A stretch of DNA of 64,000 bases from Brevibacterium ihuae (GTDB lineage: Bacteria > Actinomycetota > Actinomycetes > Actinomycetales > Brevibacteriaceae). The position numbers and the translations under genes are program-made. The DNA lies in the NCBI RefSeq assembly GCF_900184225.1, contig NZ_FXWZ01000003.1, forward strand, positions 248,001 through 312,000, in the 5' to 3' direction. Under the pieces are notes generated by a model. It saw only the letters and a program-made list of their open reading frames with translations. It ran no database searches and was not told where the DNA came from. Shown in pieces: positions 1 to 8,602 of the stretch (its first letter is position 1; each line of letters begins with the position of its first letter).

Positions 1-149
1 CAGTCTAGTCGACCCGGTGCCGATCATCGCGGTTCACGGCACGGGAGGACAGCGGACGACGGTACCGGCCCAAGCTGAGGATCCTATGAAGGGGCCGGTG
101 GCGCGTCTCACACCGCAGGCGCGGTCCGCTCCGCGCGGTCCATCCGACG

Positions 150-155
150 TAGGAT
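150..155 (+). promoter_or_regulatory. -10 box of orn, leaderless start
   Basis: TAGGAT sits six bases before the GTG of orn and there is no Shine-Dalgarno between. This spacing puts the transcription start at or next to the start codon, the usual arrangement of a leaderless actinobacterial mRNA. I see nothing else in bases 1-149. Confidence 0.5.
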
Positions 156-161
156 CGATCC

Positions 162-767
162 GTGGCTAAGGACAGAATCGTATGGATCGACTGTGAGATG
201 ACCGGCCTCGAGGTCGGCACCGATGAGCTCATCGAGGTCGCCTGTCTGGTGACGGACTTCGACCTCGCGATCGTCGACGAGGGGGTCGATGTCGTCATCC
301 GACCCTCGCAGCGCGCGCTGGAGAACATGAACGCGTTCGTCACCGGCATGCACACGACGTCCGGGCTGCTCCCCCTGCTCGACGACGGAGCCACCGTGGA
401 CGAGGCGCAGGATGCGGTCCTCGACTACATCCGGTCGCACGTCAAGGAGCCCGGGAAGGCGCCGCTCGGCGGCAACTCGGTAGGCACCGACAAGGCGTTC
501 CTCGCCGCCCAGATGCCCGCGCTCGTCGACCACCTCCACTACCGGATCATCGACGTGTCCTCGATCAAGGAGCTCGCGAAGCGCTGGTTCCCCAAGGCCT
601 ACTTCAACGCGCCGCCCAAGACCGGCGGCCACCGCGCCCTCGGCGATATCCGGGACTCGATCACCGAGCTCGCGTACTACCGGAGCATCGTGTTCCGCAC
701 CGAGGGGCCGTCGAGCGACGAAGCCGCCGCGGCCGCCCGGGCGATCGCGCCTACCGACGCTCGGTGA
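162..767 (+). CDS. orn: Oligoribonuclease (DEDDh 3'-5' exoribonuclease)
   Basis: Cytoplasmic exoribonuclease that degrades 2-5 nt RNA fragments left by other nucleases, including the pGpG-type dinucleotides of c-di-GMP turnover in bacteria that use it. The 201-residue length is typical of Orn. The DEDDh motif I is visible near residue 10 (DCEMTGL), followed by a GNSVGTDK segment and a C-terminal HRALGDIRDS block with the catalytic His and Asp. The GTG start is chosen because the motif lies at the usual distance and a TAGGAT box is six bases upstream. The 3' end overlaps the convergent gene on the minus strand by 17 nt. Confidence 0.95.
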   Translation: MAKDRIVWIDCEMTGLEVGTDELIEVACLVTDFDLAIVDEGVDVVIRPSQRALENMNAFVTGMHTTSGLLPLLDDGATVDEAQDAVLDYIRSHVKEPGKAPLGGNSVGTDKAFLAAQMPALVDHLHYRIIDVSSIKELAKRWFPKAYFNAPPKTGGHRALGDIRDSITELAYYRSIVFRTEGPSSDEAAAAARAIAPTDAR

Positions 768-1689
768 GCCCGGAGCCGGCGGAGAACAGCTTCTGCGGGA
801 ACGCCCCCTGAGCGACGAGGATCTTCGCGAAGTCCTTCGCCTGCCCGTCGAGCTCGCTCAGCGCCTCGTCGGACAGGGCCGACCACGAGAGGGTGACGGA
901 GTCGTCGGTCGCCTGCTCGATGTCCTCGCGCAGCGCCGCCGCCCGCTCGGTGATCTGCGCGTCGTCGCCGGCCCCAGTGACGAGGCCGCGCTCGCGGAGC
1001 GAGGTCACGGCCCCGTCCCATTCCTCGTCGGACCAGCCGCGGCTCTTCCGGGCCGCGGACGGGCGGAACGAGGTGCCGGTGAGGCAGTGGAGGACCACGG
1101 CCTCGAGACCGGACAGATCATGGGTGAGCAGCGCTCCGATGTGCCCGTCGCCGCGGTACTCCCGCAGCAGCGTCGCCGCGACCCAGAGGTCCATGAGCGG
1201 CTGGAGCCCGGGGTCCGCGGTGGGAACGCCGGCGGCGAGCGCCTCCTGGTGGGCGGCGAAGAGCGTCCGGCCGTCGGGCAGGAGCGCACCGAGCACCGGC
1301 TGCAGGGAGTCGACGAGGTGCCGCGCGAGCGCCGGGAGCTCCGCGGAGTGCCCGCCCCCGGCGTCCGGCCCGAAGGACTCGGCGAGGAACGTCTCGACCC
1401 CTGAGAGGCGCGCGGCGTGGACGGTCTCCGGTGCCGCGGCGTCCCAGCAGTCCGGGACGAACTTCCGGATGGCGGCGGGGTTGAAGCTGTAGAAGGTCGC
1501 CGCGACCACCGAGGCCGGCACCCGTCCGAGCGGAGCCGCCCGGCCGGCGAAGTAGATCGCCGAGGGGTGCGTCACCCCGGTGCCCGCGATCGCCTCGGCG
1601 ACCGGGCGGGCGAAGTAGGTGGCCGAATGGACGGATTCGAGGCGCTTCGTCAGGCGCCGGATGAGTTCACGACGATGTGCATCAACCAT
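751..1689 (-). CDS. SCO6745/SalK-family protein, helix-turn-helix-like
   Basis: A 312-residue soluble protein resembling the actinobacterial SCO6745 family (related to SalK). The family signature region is visible: an N-terminal segment beginning VDAHRRELIRRLTKRLESVH, then YFAGRAAPLGRVPASVVAATFYSFNP, and a C-terminal winged-helix-like part with RGWSDEEWDGAVTSLRERGLV. Members are often annotated as putative MarR-type regulators, but the biochemical role is not established. It converges on orn with a 17-nt overlap and is divergent from the glycosyltransferase gene across a 185-bp gap. Confidence 0.7.
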   Translation of the reverse strand: MVDAHRRELIRRLTKRLESVHSATYFARPVAEAIAGTGVTHPSAIYFAGRAAPLGRVPASVVAATFYSFNPAAIRKFVPDCWDAAAPETVHAARLSGVETFLAESFGPDAGGGHSAELPALARHLVDSLQPVLGALLPDGRTLFAAHQEALAAGVPTADPGLQPLMDLWVAATLLREYRGDGHIGALLTHDLSGLEAVVLHCLTGTSFRPSAARKSRGWSDEEWDGAVTSLRERGLVTGAGDDAQITERAAALREDIEQATDDSVTLSWSALSDEALSELDGQAKDFAKILVAQGAFPQKLFSAGSGLTERR

Positions 1690-1862
1690 GGCCCCACCCT
1701 ACCGAGGTGTGACCGCCGTCACCAGGGCGCTTGCCGGGGATCCGTCCGCCGCCGGGGCGTGCCGCAGGCGATCGCCCGCTCGCGGTCCCCGGAGAACTGA
1801 TCGTACAGAGAGATTTCACCTGTTCGGCACGAGCGCGCCACCGTCCGCACCGCCGACGGTCC

Positions 1863-1868
1863 GATGCT
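1863..1868 (+). promoter_or_regulatory. Possible -10 box of the glycosyltransferase gene
   Basis: GATGCT lies six bases before the ATG at 1875, the same geometry as other leaderless starts in this window. The first base deviates from the TANNNT consensus, so this is weaker than the others. The rest of the 1690-1874 gap should hold the promoter of the divergent SalK-like gene, but I cannot place it. Confidence 0.3.
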
Positions 1869-1874
1869 GTGTCC

Positions 1875-3683
1875 ATGACCGTCCTGCCCCCCCGCACCCG
1901 GACCGGATTCCCCGCCGCACCCAGCACGCAGGCGGGTCCCGCCGACCTGGAGATCCCGCTCGGACGCCGCAGCCGCCTCTATCGTGCGTTCGAGATCCTG
2001 CCCGGGGTCGTGAGCATCGCCGCGATCGTCCTCGTGTTCGTCGTGCCGTTCATCTCGCCGCGGGCCGGCGCGGTCTACGTCCTGTGCGTCGTGGGCGTGA
2101 TGTTCCTCCGTGCGATCCGCGGCTCGGTCGACCTCGCCCGCGGCTACGGGCGGTTCCGCACCTCGGCCCGCGTGGACTGGGCGGCCCGGCTCCGCGACAT
2201 CGCGTGCGCCCTCGAGGGCCGCCGGGTGCCGGCGAGCCCGCCGCACGCGTTCCGCGCCGACCGCCACCGCGCACTCCTCACCCAGGTCGCGGAGCATCCG
2301 GGGCGTTACCCCCACCCGACATCGCTCGTCCATGCCGTCGTCGTCGCCGCGTACAACGAGTCGTACTCGGTCATCGCCCCGACGCTGCGGACCCTGGCGT
2401 GGAGCACCACCCCGGGTTCGCAGATGTGGATCGTGTTCGCCTACGAAGAGCGGGGCGGGGCGGAGATGGAGCGCACCGCACAGCGGCTGCGCGCAGAGTT
2501 CGGGCACCGCTTCGCGGCCTTCGAGCTCGTCCGGCACCCGCGGGACCTGCCCGGTGAGATCGCGGGCAAGGGTGCGAACATCACGTACGCCGGTCAGCAT
2601 CTGCAGGCGCTCGCGGTGCGGCGCGGAGTCGCCGCGGAGTCCGTGCTCGTCACCACCCTCGACTGCGACAACAAGCCCTACGAGAGCTACTTCGACTACG
2701 TCGCCTACGAATACATCACCTGTCTCGAGCGGAAGCGGCGTTCCTTCCAGCCGATCAGCCTCTATCTCAGCAACATCTGGGATGCGCCGGCCGTGACCCG
2801 CGTCATCGCCTCGGCCAACTGCTTCTGGAATCTCACCTGCACCGTGCGGCCGTTCGCACTGCGGAACTTCGCCTCGCACACGCAGCCTCTCGATGCGCTC
2901 ATCGAGATGGGGTTCTGGTCCACCCGCACGATCGTCGAGGACGGCCACCAGTTCTGGCGCTCGTACTTCCACTTCGAGGGCGACTACTCCGTCGTGCCGA
3001 TCCACGTCCCGATCTACCAGGACGCGGTCATGGCCGGCGGTCTGCGGGACACCATGGTCGCCCAGTTCCGGCAGCTGAGCCGCTGGTCCTACGGCGCCTC
3101 CGACGTCGCCTACGTGGCCGCAGGCGTGTTCGGCGCACAGCGCCGGGTCCCGCTGCTGCGGAGCACGCTCCACTTCCTCACCCTGCTCGAGGGCCACGTG
3201 ACGCTCGCCTGCGTGTCGGTGATCATCGCGCTCGGCGGCTGGACCCCGTTCCTCATCATGCACCGGACCGGGGGCGCCGATGCGCTCGTGAGCCAGATGC
3301 CCTTCCTCGTCGGGCTGATCCAGCAGATCGCCATGATCAGCCTGCTCATCTCGCTCGTCGTGTTCTGGAACCTTCTGCCGCCGCGGCCCGTGCGCTACGG
3401 GCGGGGGCGGAGCTTCGCGATGCTCGCGCAGTGGCTCCTCTACCCCGCGACGATCCTCGGCTACAACGCGACCACCGCGCTGTACTCGCAGACCCGGCTG
3501 CTGCTGGGCCGGTACCGGGAGCGCTTCGAGGTCACCGAGAAGGTCGCCGGAGCCGGCGGCGGGATCTCCCGGGACGGGTCGGTGCGGCTGGGTACAGTGG
3601 GGCTGTGCGCGATGCCCGATACCATCTCTTCCTCGTCCTCGCCAACGCGTTCTGGGCGGGCAACTTCGTCGTCGGCGGGCTGA
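1875..3683 (+). CDS. Membrane-bound family 2 glycosyltransferase
   Basis: Predicted processive inner-membrane glycosyltransferase of the GT2 (cellulose/hyaluronan synthase-like) type. Two hydrophobic segments lie near residues 35-80, then a cytosolic catalytic domain with VVVAAYNES, a metal-binding DCD near residue 263 and QLSRW (the Q-x-x-R-W type motif) near residue 397, followed by three or four transmembrane helices. About 602 residues from ATG 1875; a GTG at 1869 is an alternative start. The last 27 or so residues are Ser/Arg-rich and overlap the start of the next gene by 79 nt, so the tail is probably not structurally important. The sugar and the polymer are unknown; no polysaccharide genes adjoin it. 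Confidence 0.8.
   Translation: MTVLPPRTRTGFPAAPSTQAGPADLEIPLGRRSRLYRAFEILPGVVSIAAIVLVFVVPFISPRAGAVYVLCVVGVMFLRAIRGSVDLARGYGRFRTSARVDWAARLRDIACALEGRRVPASPPHAFRADRHRALLTQVAEHPGRYPHPTSLVHAVVVAAYNESYSVIAPTLRTLAWSTTPGSQMWIVFAYEERGGAEMERTAQRLRAEFGHRFAAFELVRHPRDLPGEIAGKGANITYAGQHLQALAVRRGVAAESVLVTTLDCDNKPYESYFDYVAYEYITCLERKRRSFQPISLYLSNIWDAPAVTRVIASANCFWNLTCTVRPFALRNFASHTQPLDALIEMGFWSTRTIVEDGHQFWRSYFHFEGDYSVVPIHVPIYQDAVMAGGLRDTMVAQFRQLSRWSYGASDVAYVAAGVFGAQRRVPLLRSTLHFLTLLEGHVTLACVSVIIALGGWTPFLIMHRTGGADALVSQMPFLVGLIQQIAMISLLISLVVFWNLLPPRPVRYGRGRSFAMLAQWLLYPATILGYNATTALYSQTRLLLGRYRERFEVTEKVAGAGGGISRDGSVRLGTVGLCAMPDTISSSSSPTRSGRATSSSAG
3593..3598 (+). promoter_or_regulatory. -10 box of the EamA gene inside the upstream gene
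   Basis: TACAGT lies six bases before GTG 3605 and within the coding tail of the glycosyltransferase. It supports an independent leaderless start for the downstream transporter. Confidence 0.45.
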
Positions 3684-4510
3684 TCGCCGACTCCGTCTCC
3701 CCGCTCTTCCTCACCATGGTCCGCTGGGTGCTCGCGACCGTCCCGCTGTTCGTCCTCGCCGCGCTCATCGAGAAGCCGGACTGGCGGGCGGTGTTCGCCG
3801 AGTGGCGGCTCCACATCCTGCTCAGCTGCCTCGGGCTCACCGGCTATGCGCTCTTCACCTATCTGGCGCTCGCGCACACGTCCCCAGTATCGGCCTCGCT
3901 GCTGAATTCGGTGGGACCGGCACTCATCGCGGTCGTCGCAGTCCTCCTCGCCCGGGAGCGGCTGAGCAGGACGGCGGTGCTCGGGCTCGCACTCTCCCTG
4001 ATCGGCGCGGTGACCGTGCTCGCCCGCTTCGACGGCGGCGGGATCGGACTCGACCTCGGCGTCGGCACCCTGTTCATGCTCATCGCGGTGAGCGTGTTCG
4101 TCGTCTACACCGTGCTCGGCCGGTTCCTGTCCTCCCCGCCGGTGTCGGCCACCGCCGTCCAGGCGCTCATCGCCTCGGCGGTGCTCGTGCCGACGACCCT
4201 GGTGCTCGGTGCACCCGGCCCGGCGGACGGGATGACCTGGCTCGGGATCGCCTTCATCGGGATCTTCCCGTCCGCGCTGTCGTACCTCATGTGGAACCTC
4301 GCGGTGCGCGGGATCGGGGCGGCGCGCGCCGGGGTCTACCTCAACCTCGTGCCGTTCTTCACCGCGATCATCGGCCTCGTCATCGGCGACCCGATCACGT
4401 GGATCCAGGTGCTCGGCGGGGTGCTCATCGTCGCAGGCGTTGTCCTCACCTCGCGTCGGCCCGGGGCCGCGCACCGAACGCCGCCGGTGCCGGCCCGCTC
4501 CCCCGACTGA
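3605..4510 (+). CDS. EamA/DMT-family transporter
   Basis: A 301-residue integral membrane protein with about ten hydrophobic helices arranged as two EamA repeats (roughly residues 5-140 and 150-290), the drug/metabolite transporter fold. The second repeat ends with LGGVLIVAGVVL, typical of the family. Substrates in this superfamily include amino acids, purines and toxic metabolites, and the sequence does not decide which. The GTG start is used because the first helix (HLFLVLANAFWAGNFVVGG) would be lost with any later start, and TACAGT lies six bases upstream. The gene begins inside the glycosyltransferase gene in another frame, an overlap of 79 nt. Confidence 0.85.
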   Translation: MRDARYHLFLVLANAFWAGNFVVGGLIADSVSPLFLTMVRWVLATVPLFVLAALIEKPDWRAVFAEWRLHILLSCLGLTGYALFTYLALAHTSPVSASLLNSVGPALIAVVAVLLARERLSRTAVLGLALSLIGAVTVLARFDGGGIGLDLGVGTLFMLIAVSVFVVYTVLGRFLSSPPVSATAVQALIASAVLVPTTLVLGAPGPADGMTWLGIAFIGIFPSALSYLMWNLAVRGIGAARAGVYLNLVPFFTAIIGLVIGDPITWIQVLGGVLIVAGVVLTSRRPGAAHRTPPVPARSPD

Positions 4511-4608
4511 GGCACCGATGCGCGGAGGGCGGCCGATCTGCGTCCCGGCGAACCCGGATCATCGCGGATCGAGCACCCGGCGCGGTGCGCCGGACCTGCC
4601 GGGCGGCG

Positions 4609-5553
4609 TCAGTCGTCCCAGGCGGCGAGATCGAGGACGAGGCGCCCGCGCACGCCGCCCTGCTCGAACCGGGTGTGCGCGGCAGCGGCCTCCTCCGGCG
4701 GGTAGACGTCGGCGACGGTCAGCTCGAGCGTGCCGTCCTCGACGGCGGTCCGCAGGTCCTCGAGCATCGCGCGCGAGCCGTACTCGGTGACGACCGCGGT
4801 CCGGCGGAACCGGATGTCGCGCTCGCCGGTGCCCTTCCAGAACCGCACCGCCGCATAGGCGCCGCCGTCGCGCACGGCCGGCACCGCCTTCTCGTCCATC
4901 ACCGCGGCGTCGATGAGGCCGTCGACCCCGTCGGGCACGAGCGCGCGGATCCTCTCCGCGACGTCGTCCCCGCGCTCGACCACATGGTCCGGTCCGGCCG
5001 ATTCGACGAGGGCGCGGTCCTCCTCCGAGGAGTCCGCGATGACGGTGAGGCCTGCGCGCTTCGCGAGGCGCACGGAGTACTGCCCGAGGGTGCCGGCGGC
5101 ACCGGTGACGGCGAGGGTCTGTCCGGGCGCGAGGTCGAGCTTGGCGAGCGCCTGGAGCGCGGTGAGGCCGTTCATCGGCAGGGTCGCCGCCTGCTGGAGG
5201 CTCACCCCCGCCGGGATCCGGGCGACCGCATCGTCTGCGGCGACGAGGTACTGGGCGTAGGCGCCGCCGTGCTCGCTCACCGGGACCGCCATCGCCATGA
5301 CCTCGTCCCCGACCTGCCAGGAGCTGCCCTCCCCCACGGCGTCGACGATGCCGGCGGCATCCATCCCGGGGACATAGGGCGACTTCAGGCTCGACACGTC
5401 CTGGACGCCCGAGCGGAACGTCGTGTCGGTGGGATTCACCGCCGCCGCGTGGACGCGGATGCGGACCTCACCGGGACCCGGCTGCGGCTGGGGGACCTCG
5501 TGGACGGCGAGGGCCTCGGGCCCTCCGAACTCTTCTACTCCGATGACCTTCAT
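4609..5553 (-). CDS. Zinc-independent MDR NADP-dependent oxidoreductase (quinone-reductase-like)
   Basis: A 314-residue medium-chain dehydrogenase/reductase of the quinone oxidoreductase type. The N-terminal GroES-like fold carries VNPTDTTFRSG and the MDAAGIVDAVGEG segment. The nucleotide-binding core has GAAGTLGQYSVRLAKRAGL, and the C-terminus has the family ending QGGVRGRLVLD. Catalytic and structural zinc cysteines are absent, consistent with NADPH-dependent reduction of quinones or enones. The reading frame is open far upstream, but that extension is the antisense of the next genes; the ATG at 5553 gives the normal family length. It is divergent from the aminotransferase gene. Confidence 0.88.
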   Translation of the reverse strand: MKVIGVEEFGGPEALAVHEVPQPQPGPGEVRIRVHAAAVNPTDTTFRSGVQDVSSLKSPYVPGMDAAGIVDAVGEGSSWQVGDEVMAMAVPVSEHGGAYAQYLVAADDAVARIPAGVSLQQAATLPMNGLTALQALAKLDLAPGQTLAVTGAAGTLGQYSVRLAKRAGLTVIADSSEEDRALVESAGPDHVVERGDDVAERIRALVPDGVDGLIDAAVMDEKAVPAVRDGGAYAAVRFWKGTGERDIRFRRTAVVTEYGSRAMLEDLRTAVEDGTLELTVADVYPPEEAAAAHTRFEQGGVRGRLVLDLAAWDD

Positions 5554-5685
5554 GCTTCGCCCAACCCCGCCGGAGCGGCATCCATTCCCGCTCTCGTGAG
5601 GCGTATCACATGTCAGGATTGACCCGCCGATCGGCGCACACCAGACTGGACGGTCAGAGACAACCGCGTCGAGGAGGGACGAGCA

Positions 5686-6927
5686 ATGGTGCATCGGGTA
5701 TGGAACGGGCAGGCGCACATGCCCTCGGTCATGGATTCCCAGATCGAGATCGTCAGGGGCGAGGGCGCCTATGTCTGGGATTCCCAGGGGAAGAAGTACT
5801 TCGACGGCTCGGCCAGCCTGTGGCACGCGAACATCGGCCACGGCCGGAAGGAGCTGGCCGAGGCCGCGCACCGGCAGATGCTCGAGCTCGAGACCTACCA
5901 CACGTTCGGACGCTTCATCAACGAGCCGGCGCGCACCCTGGCCGACCGGCTCGCGGCGATGTCCCCGATCGAGAACCCCAAGGTCATCTTCAACTCCGGC
6001 GGCTCCGATGCCATCGACGTCGCGTGCAAGCTCGCGCGGCGGTACTGGCAGGCGGTCGGCCACACCGAGCGCACGGTCATCGTCTCGCGCGACACCTCGT
6101 ACCACGGGCTCCACGCCTTCGGCACGGCGATCGCCGGACTCGAGCCCAACCGCGAGGGCTACGGCACGGAATCGCTCGTGCCCGACACCGCGCGCGTGTC
6201 GGCGAACGATCCGGCGAAGCTCGAGGAGCAGATCCTCGCGCTCGGCCCGGAGCGCATCGCGGCGTTCGTCGCGGAGCCGGTGATCGGCGCCGGCGGCGTC
6301 ATCGGTCCGGCCGACGGCTACTTCGAGACGGTGCAGCGCCTGGCGAAGGAGCACGGATTCCTCTTCATCGCCGACGAGGTCATCACCGGATTCGGCCGCA
6401 CCGGGAAGATGTTCGCCTCCGAGCGCTACTCCCTCGATCCCGACATCCACACCATGGCCAAGGGCCTCACCTCCGGCTACGCCCCGCTGGGCGGCATCCA
6501 GATCGCCGAGCGGGTGTGGGAGCCGTTCTTCACCGGCGGCAAGGACGCCCCGGCCTTCCGCCACGGCGTGACGTACTCCGGCCACGCCACGGCCTGCGCC
6601 GTCGCGCATGCGAACCTCGACGTGCTCGAGCGGGAGGACCTCGTCGAGCGCGCCGGCAAGCTCGAGGACGTCCTCGCTGACGAGCTCGACGCGCTCCGCG
6701 ACGTCGACGGGATCGTCGAGGTGCGCTCGCGCGCCGGGTTCCTCGGCGCCGTCGCCTTCGCCGAGGGCATCGTCAACGAGACGATCGTGCGCCGGGTCGA
6801 GGACCGCGGAGTGATCCTCCGCGCACTGCCGGGCAACGCCCTGCAGATCTCCCCGCCGTTCGTCGCCGAGCCCGAGGACCTCGCGCACACCGCGACGGCG
6901 ATCCGCGAGGCCGTCGAGGAGGGCTGA
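5686..6927 (+). CDS. Class III PLP-dependent aminotransferase
   Basis: A 413-residue fold-type I, class III transaminase (omega-amino acid/diamine type). The PLP Lys is in MAKGLTSGYAPLGG (about K259), preceded by the FIADEVITGFGRTG block with the pyridine-nitrogen Asp, and NSGGSDAIDVA near residue 103 matches the phosphate cup. Likely substrates are omega-amino acids, amines or beta-alanine-type compounds; the sequence does not single one out. A GAGGAGG ribosome-binding site lies just upstream of ATG 5686. The stop is 2 bp from that of the convergent phosphotriesterase-like gene. No pathway partner is obvious, although the divergent MDR reductase could share a promoter region. Confidence 0.9.
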   Translation: MVHRVWNGQAHMPSVMDSQIEIVRGEGAYVWDSQGKKYFDGSASLWHANIGHGRKELAEAAHRQMLELETYHTFGRFINEPARTLADRLAAMSPIENPKVIFNSGGSDAIDVACKLARRYWQAVGHTERTVIVSRDTSYHGLHAFGTAIAGLEPNREGYGTESLVPDTARVSANDPAKLEEQILALGPERIAAFVAEPVIGAGGVIGPADGYFETVQRLAKEHGFLFIADEVITGFGRTGKMFASERYSLDPDIHTMAKGLTSGYAPLGGIQIAERVWEPFFTGGKDAPAFRHGVTYSGHATACAVAHANLDVLEREDLVERAGKLEDVLADELDALRDVDGIVEVRSRAGFLGAVAFAEGIVNETIVRRVEDRGVILRALPGNALQISPPFVAEPEDLAHTATAIREAVEEG

Positions 6928-6929
6928 GC

Positions 6930-7886
6930 CTACTCGAACATCCGGCGCGGATTCGCCGCGAGCATCGTGTCGATATCCGCGTCGGACACCCCGCGCTCCC
7001 GCAGCGCGGGGAGCACGTCCTCGCTGATGTGCCGGTAGTTCCACTTCGGCACCGCCTGCGCCTTGGCCTCGGGGTCGAACCAGTCGATGAAGCACGCGGC
7101 GTCGTGGGCGAGCACGACCCGGTCGGCGTACCCGCGGCGGACGAGCTCGGCGACGGTGTCGACCCGCTGCTCGAACGGCAGCAGCACATCGAGGCCGAAC
7201 CGGTCCATGCCGAGCAGCGAACCCGCGTCCGCGAGGCGCATGAGGTAGTCGAGGTCCGTCGAGTCCCCGGAGTGGCCGATGACGACCTTCGTCAGGTCCG
7301 CGCCCGTCTCCGCGAGCACGCGCTGGGCGACGAGTCCGGACTCCGTGTGCGGATTCGTGTGGACGGTGATCGGCGCCCCCGTCCGGACCGACGCCTCGCC
7401 GACCGCGCGCATGACGCGCTCGACGCCCGGGGTCAGGCCCTGCTCCTCGATCGCGCACTTGAGGAATGCCGCGCGCACCCCGGTGTCGGCGATGCCCTCG
7501 GTGAGGTCGCGGACGAAGAGCTCGACGAGCGGCTCGGGGACGTCGAACATCAGGCCCGGGCCGGTGTAGTGGAACTGGAACGGGATCTCGTTGTACGTGT
7601 AGAGGCCGGTGGCCACGACGATCTGCAGATCGGTCCCCTCGGCGACCCGCTGGATGCGCGGGATGTAGCGGCCCAGCCCGAGCACCGTGGGGTCGAGGAT
7701 CGTGTCGATCCCGAGCTCCTTGAGCCCCTGCAGCTCCTGCTGCGCCCGCACGACCTGCGCCTCCTCGTCCCACGCTTCGTAGTTGACCCGGTACTCCTCG
7801 CCGAGCACGAAGACGTGCTCGTGGACGAGCGTCCGCCCGAGGTCAGCGCTGTCGATCGGTCCCGTCGCCGTCTGCACCTGTGCCAT
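6930..7886 (-). CDS. Phosphotriesterase-family metal-dependent hydrolase
   Basis: A 318-residue amidohydrolase-superfamily enzyme of the phosphotriesterase/lactonase branch. Metal ligands of the family can be followed: HEH at residues 22-24, the probable carboxylated Lys in AAFLKCAIEE (about K143), His in ITVHTNPHTESG, His in VIGHSGDSTD and the Asp in VLAHDAACF. Members hydrolyse lactones (including acyl-homoserine lactones), amides or organophosphates. Native substrates of the actinobacterial homologues are mostly unknown. The gene converges on the class III aminotransferase with a 2-bp gap. Confidence 0.88.
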   Translation of the reverse strand: MAQVQTATGPIDSADLGRTLVHEHVFVLGEEYRVNYEAWDEEAQVVRAQQELQGLKELGIDTILDPTVLGLGRYIPRIQRVAEGTDLQIVVATGLYTYNEIPFQFHYTGPGLMFDVPEPLVELFVRDLTEGIADTGVRAAFLKCAIEEQGLTPGVERVMRAVGEASVRTGAPITVHTNPHTESGLVAQRVLAETGADLTKVVIGHSGDSTDLDYLMRLADAGSLLGMDRFGLDVLLPFEQRVDTVAELVRRGYADRVVLAHDAACFIDWFDPEAKAQAVPKWNYRHISEDVLPALRERGVSDADIDTMLAANPRRMFE

Positions 7887-7932
7887 GCCGTCTCCTCGTC
7901 GAGATCGCGCGGCAGCCGCTCCGGCGCCGCTG

Positions 7933-7946
7933 GTGATTCACATCAC
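7933..7946. promoter_or_regulatory. Possible operator upstream of the phosphotriesterase-like gene
   Basis: GTGAT and ATCAC form a 5-bp inverted repeat with a 4-bp spacer, 47 bases upstream of the ATG of the minus-strand hydrolase. It looks like a small dimeric-repressor or CRP-like half-site pair, but arms this short occur by chance. Confidence 0.2.
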
Positions 7947-7992
7947 ATCACGGATGGGCGTCGCGTTCCAGGTCCGTGGCACCGTCCCCGCG

Positions 7993-8397
7993 TCAGGAGC
8001 CCTGCTGAGCGGCGAGCGCGGATTCGAGTCGGGCGCGGTCCTCGGCGGGAGGGGCCGCGCTCTTCCGGGTCTCGCGGTCCCAGAACACGACGACGGCGGC
8101 AGAGCGCGCCACCACTGTGCCATCGGGGGTGCGCATGGTCTCCGCGGTGCGCAGGCTCGTGTTCCCCAGGTGCTCGATCGCACAGTCGACGGCCACCGAC
8201 TCCGCGTCCGCGGTGAGCTCGGAGACGTAGTCGATCTCGAGGCGGGCGATGAGGTGGCTGTCGGCGCACGTCAGACCGAGCCCGCTGCGCAGCCAGCGCG
8301 AGCGCGCCTCGTCGAGGAGGGTGAGGTACGTGCCGTGGTAGACGTGGCCGTTGGTGTCGAGGTCGCGCCACCGCAGCGGCACGTCGATCGGATTCAT
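7993..8397 (-). CDS. Acyl-CoA thioesterase (4HBT, hot-dog fold)
   Basis: A 134-residue single hot-dog protein related to 4-hydroxybenzoyl-CoA thioesterase. The WRDLDTNGHVYHGTYLTLLDEAR segment near the N-terminus holds the usual active-site Asp and Asn-Gly-His-Val block, and the downstream strands (RLEIDYVSEL, AVDCAIEHLGNTSLRTAETM) fit the fold. It should hydrolyse short or aromatic acyl-CoA esters in the cytoplasm. It is divergent from the zinc uptake genes over a 205-bp gap. Confidence 0.85.
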   Translation of the reverse strand: MNPIDVPLRWRDLDTNGHVYHGTYLTLLDEARSRWLRSGLGLTCADSHLIARLEIDYVSELTADAESVAVDCAIEHLGNTSLRTAETMRTPDGTVVARSAAVVVFWDRETRKSAAPPAEDRARLESALAAQQGS

Positions 8398-8545
8398 CCC
8401 GAGGGCTCCTTCGCATCATCGTCGGGGTCGGCGCCGAACCCCAGAGGAGAGGCGCCACCGCGCCTCCATCCTCACACGTCCCGCCCGCCGGGGAACGGAT
8501 GCGCATATCTCTATCTCACTATTTTTGCGCGGTTCCGCCGAGGTC

Positions 8546-8551
8546 TATATT
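8546..8551 (+). promoter_or_regulatory. Probable -10 box of the zinc uptake operon
   Basis: TATATT lies in the only AT-rich stretch (about 8500-8600) of the 8398-8602 intergenic region and 52 bases before the lipoprotein ATG. A zinc uptake operon would be expected to carry a Zur site here; I looked for the usual near-palindrome and did not find a convincing one, only the 8-bp palindrome ATGCGCAT at 8499-8506. Confidence 0.35.
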
Positions 8552-8602
8552 CACCATCAAGCCCCTTCTATCGGGATCTGTCCGAAACAGAAAGAATCGA
8601 TC

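Noticed and set aside
4609-7773. A 1054-codon minus-strand frame spanning three genes
   Set aside because: Only the 3' part (from 5553) is coding. The rest is Arg/Pro/Ala-rich antisense of the aminotransferase and an out-of-frame read of the phosphotriesterase-like gene.
8398-8602. Zur operator for the zinc uptake operon
   Set aside because: No convincing inverted repeat of the expected length; the 8-bp ATGCGCAT palindrome is too short to call.
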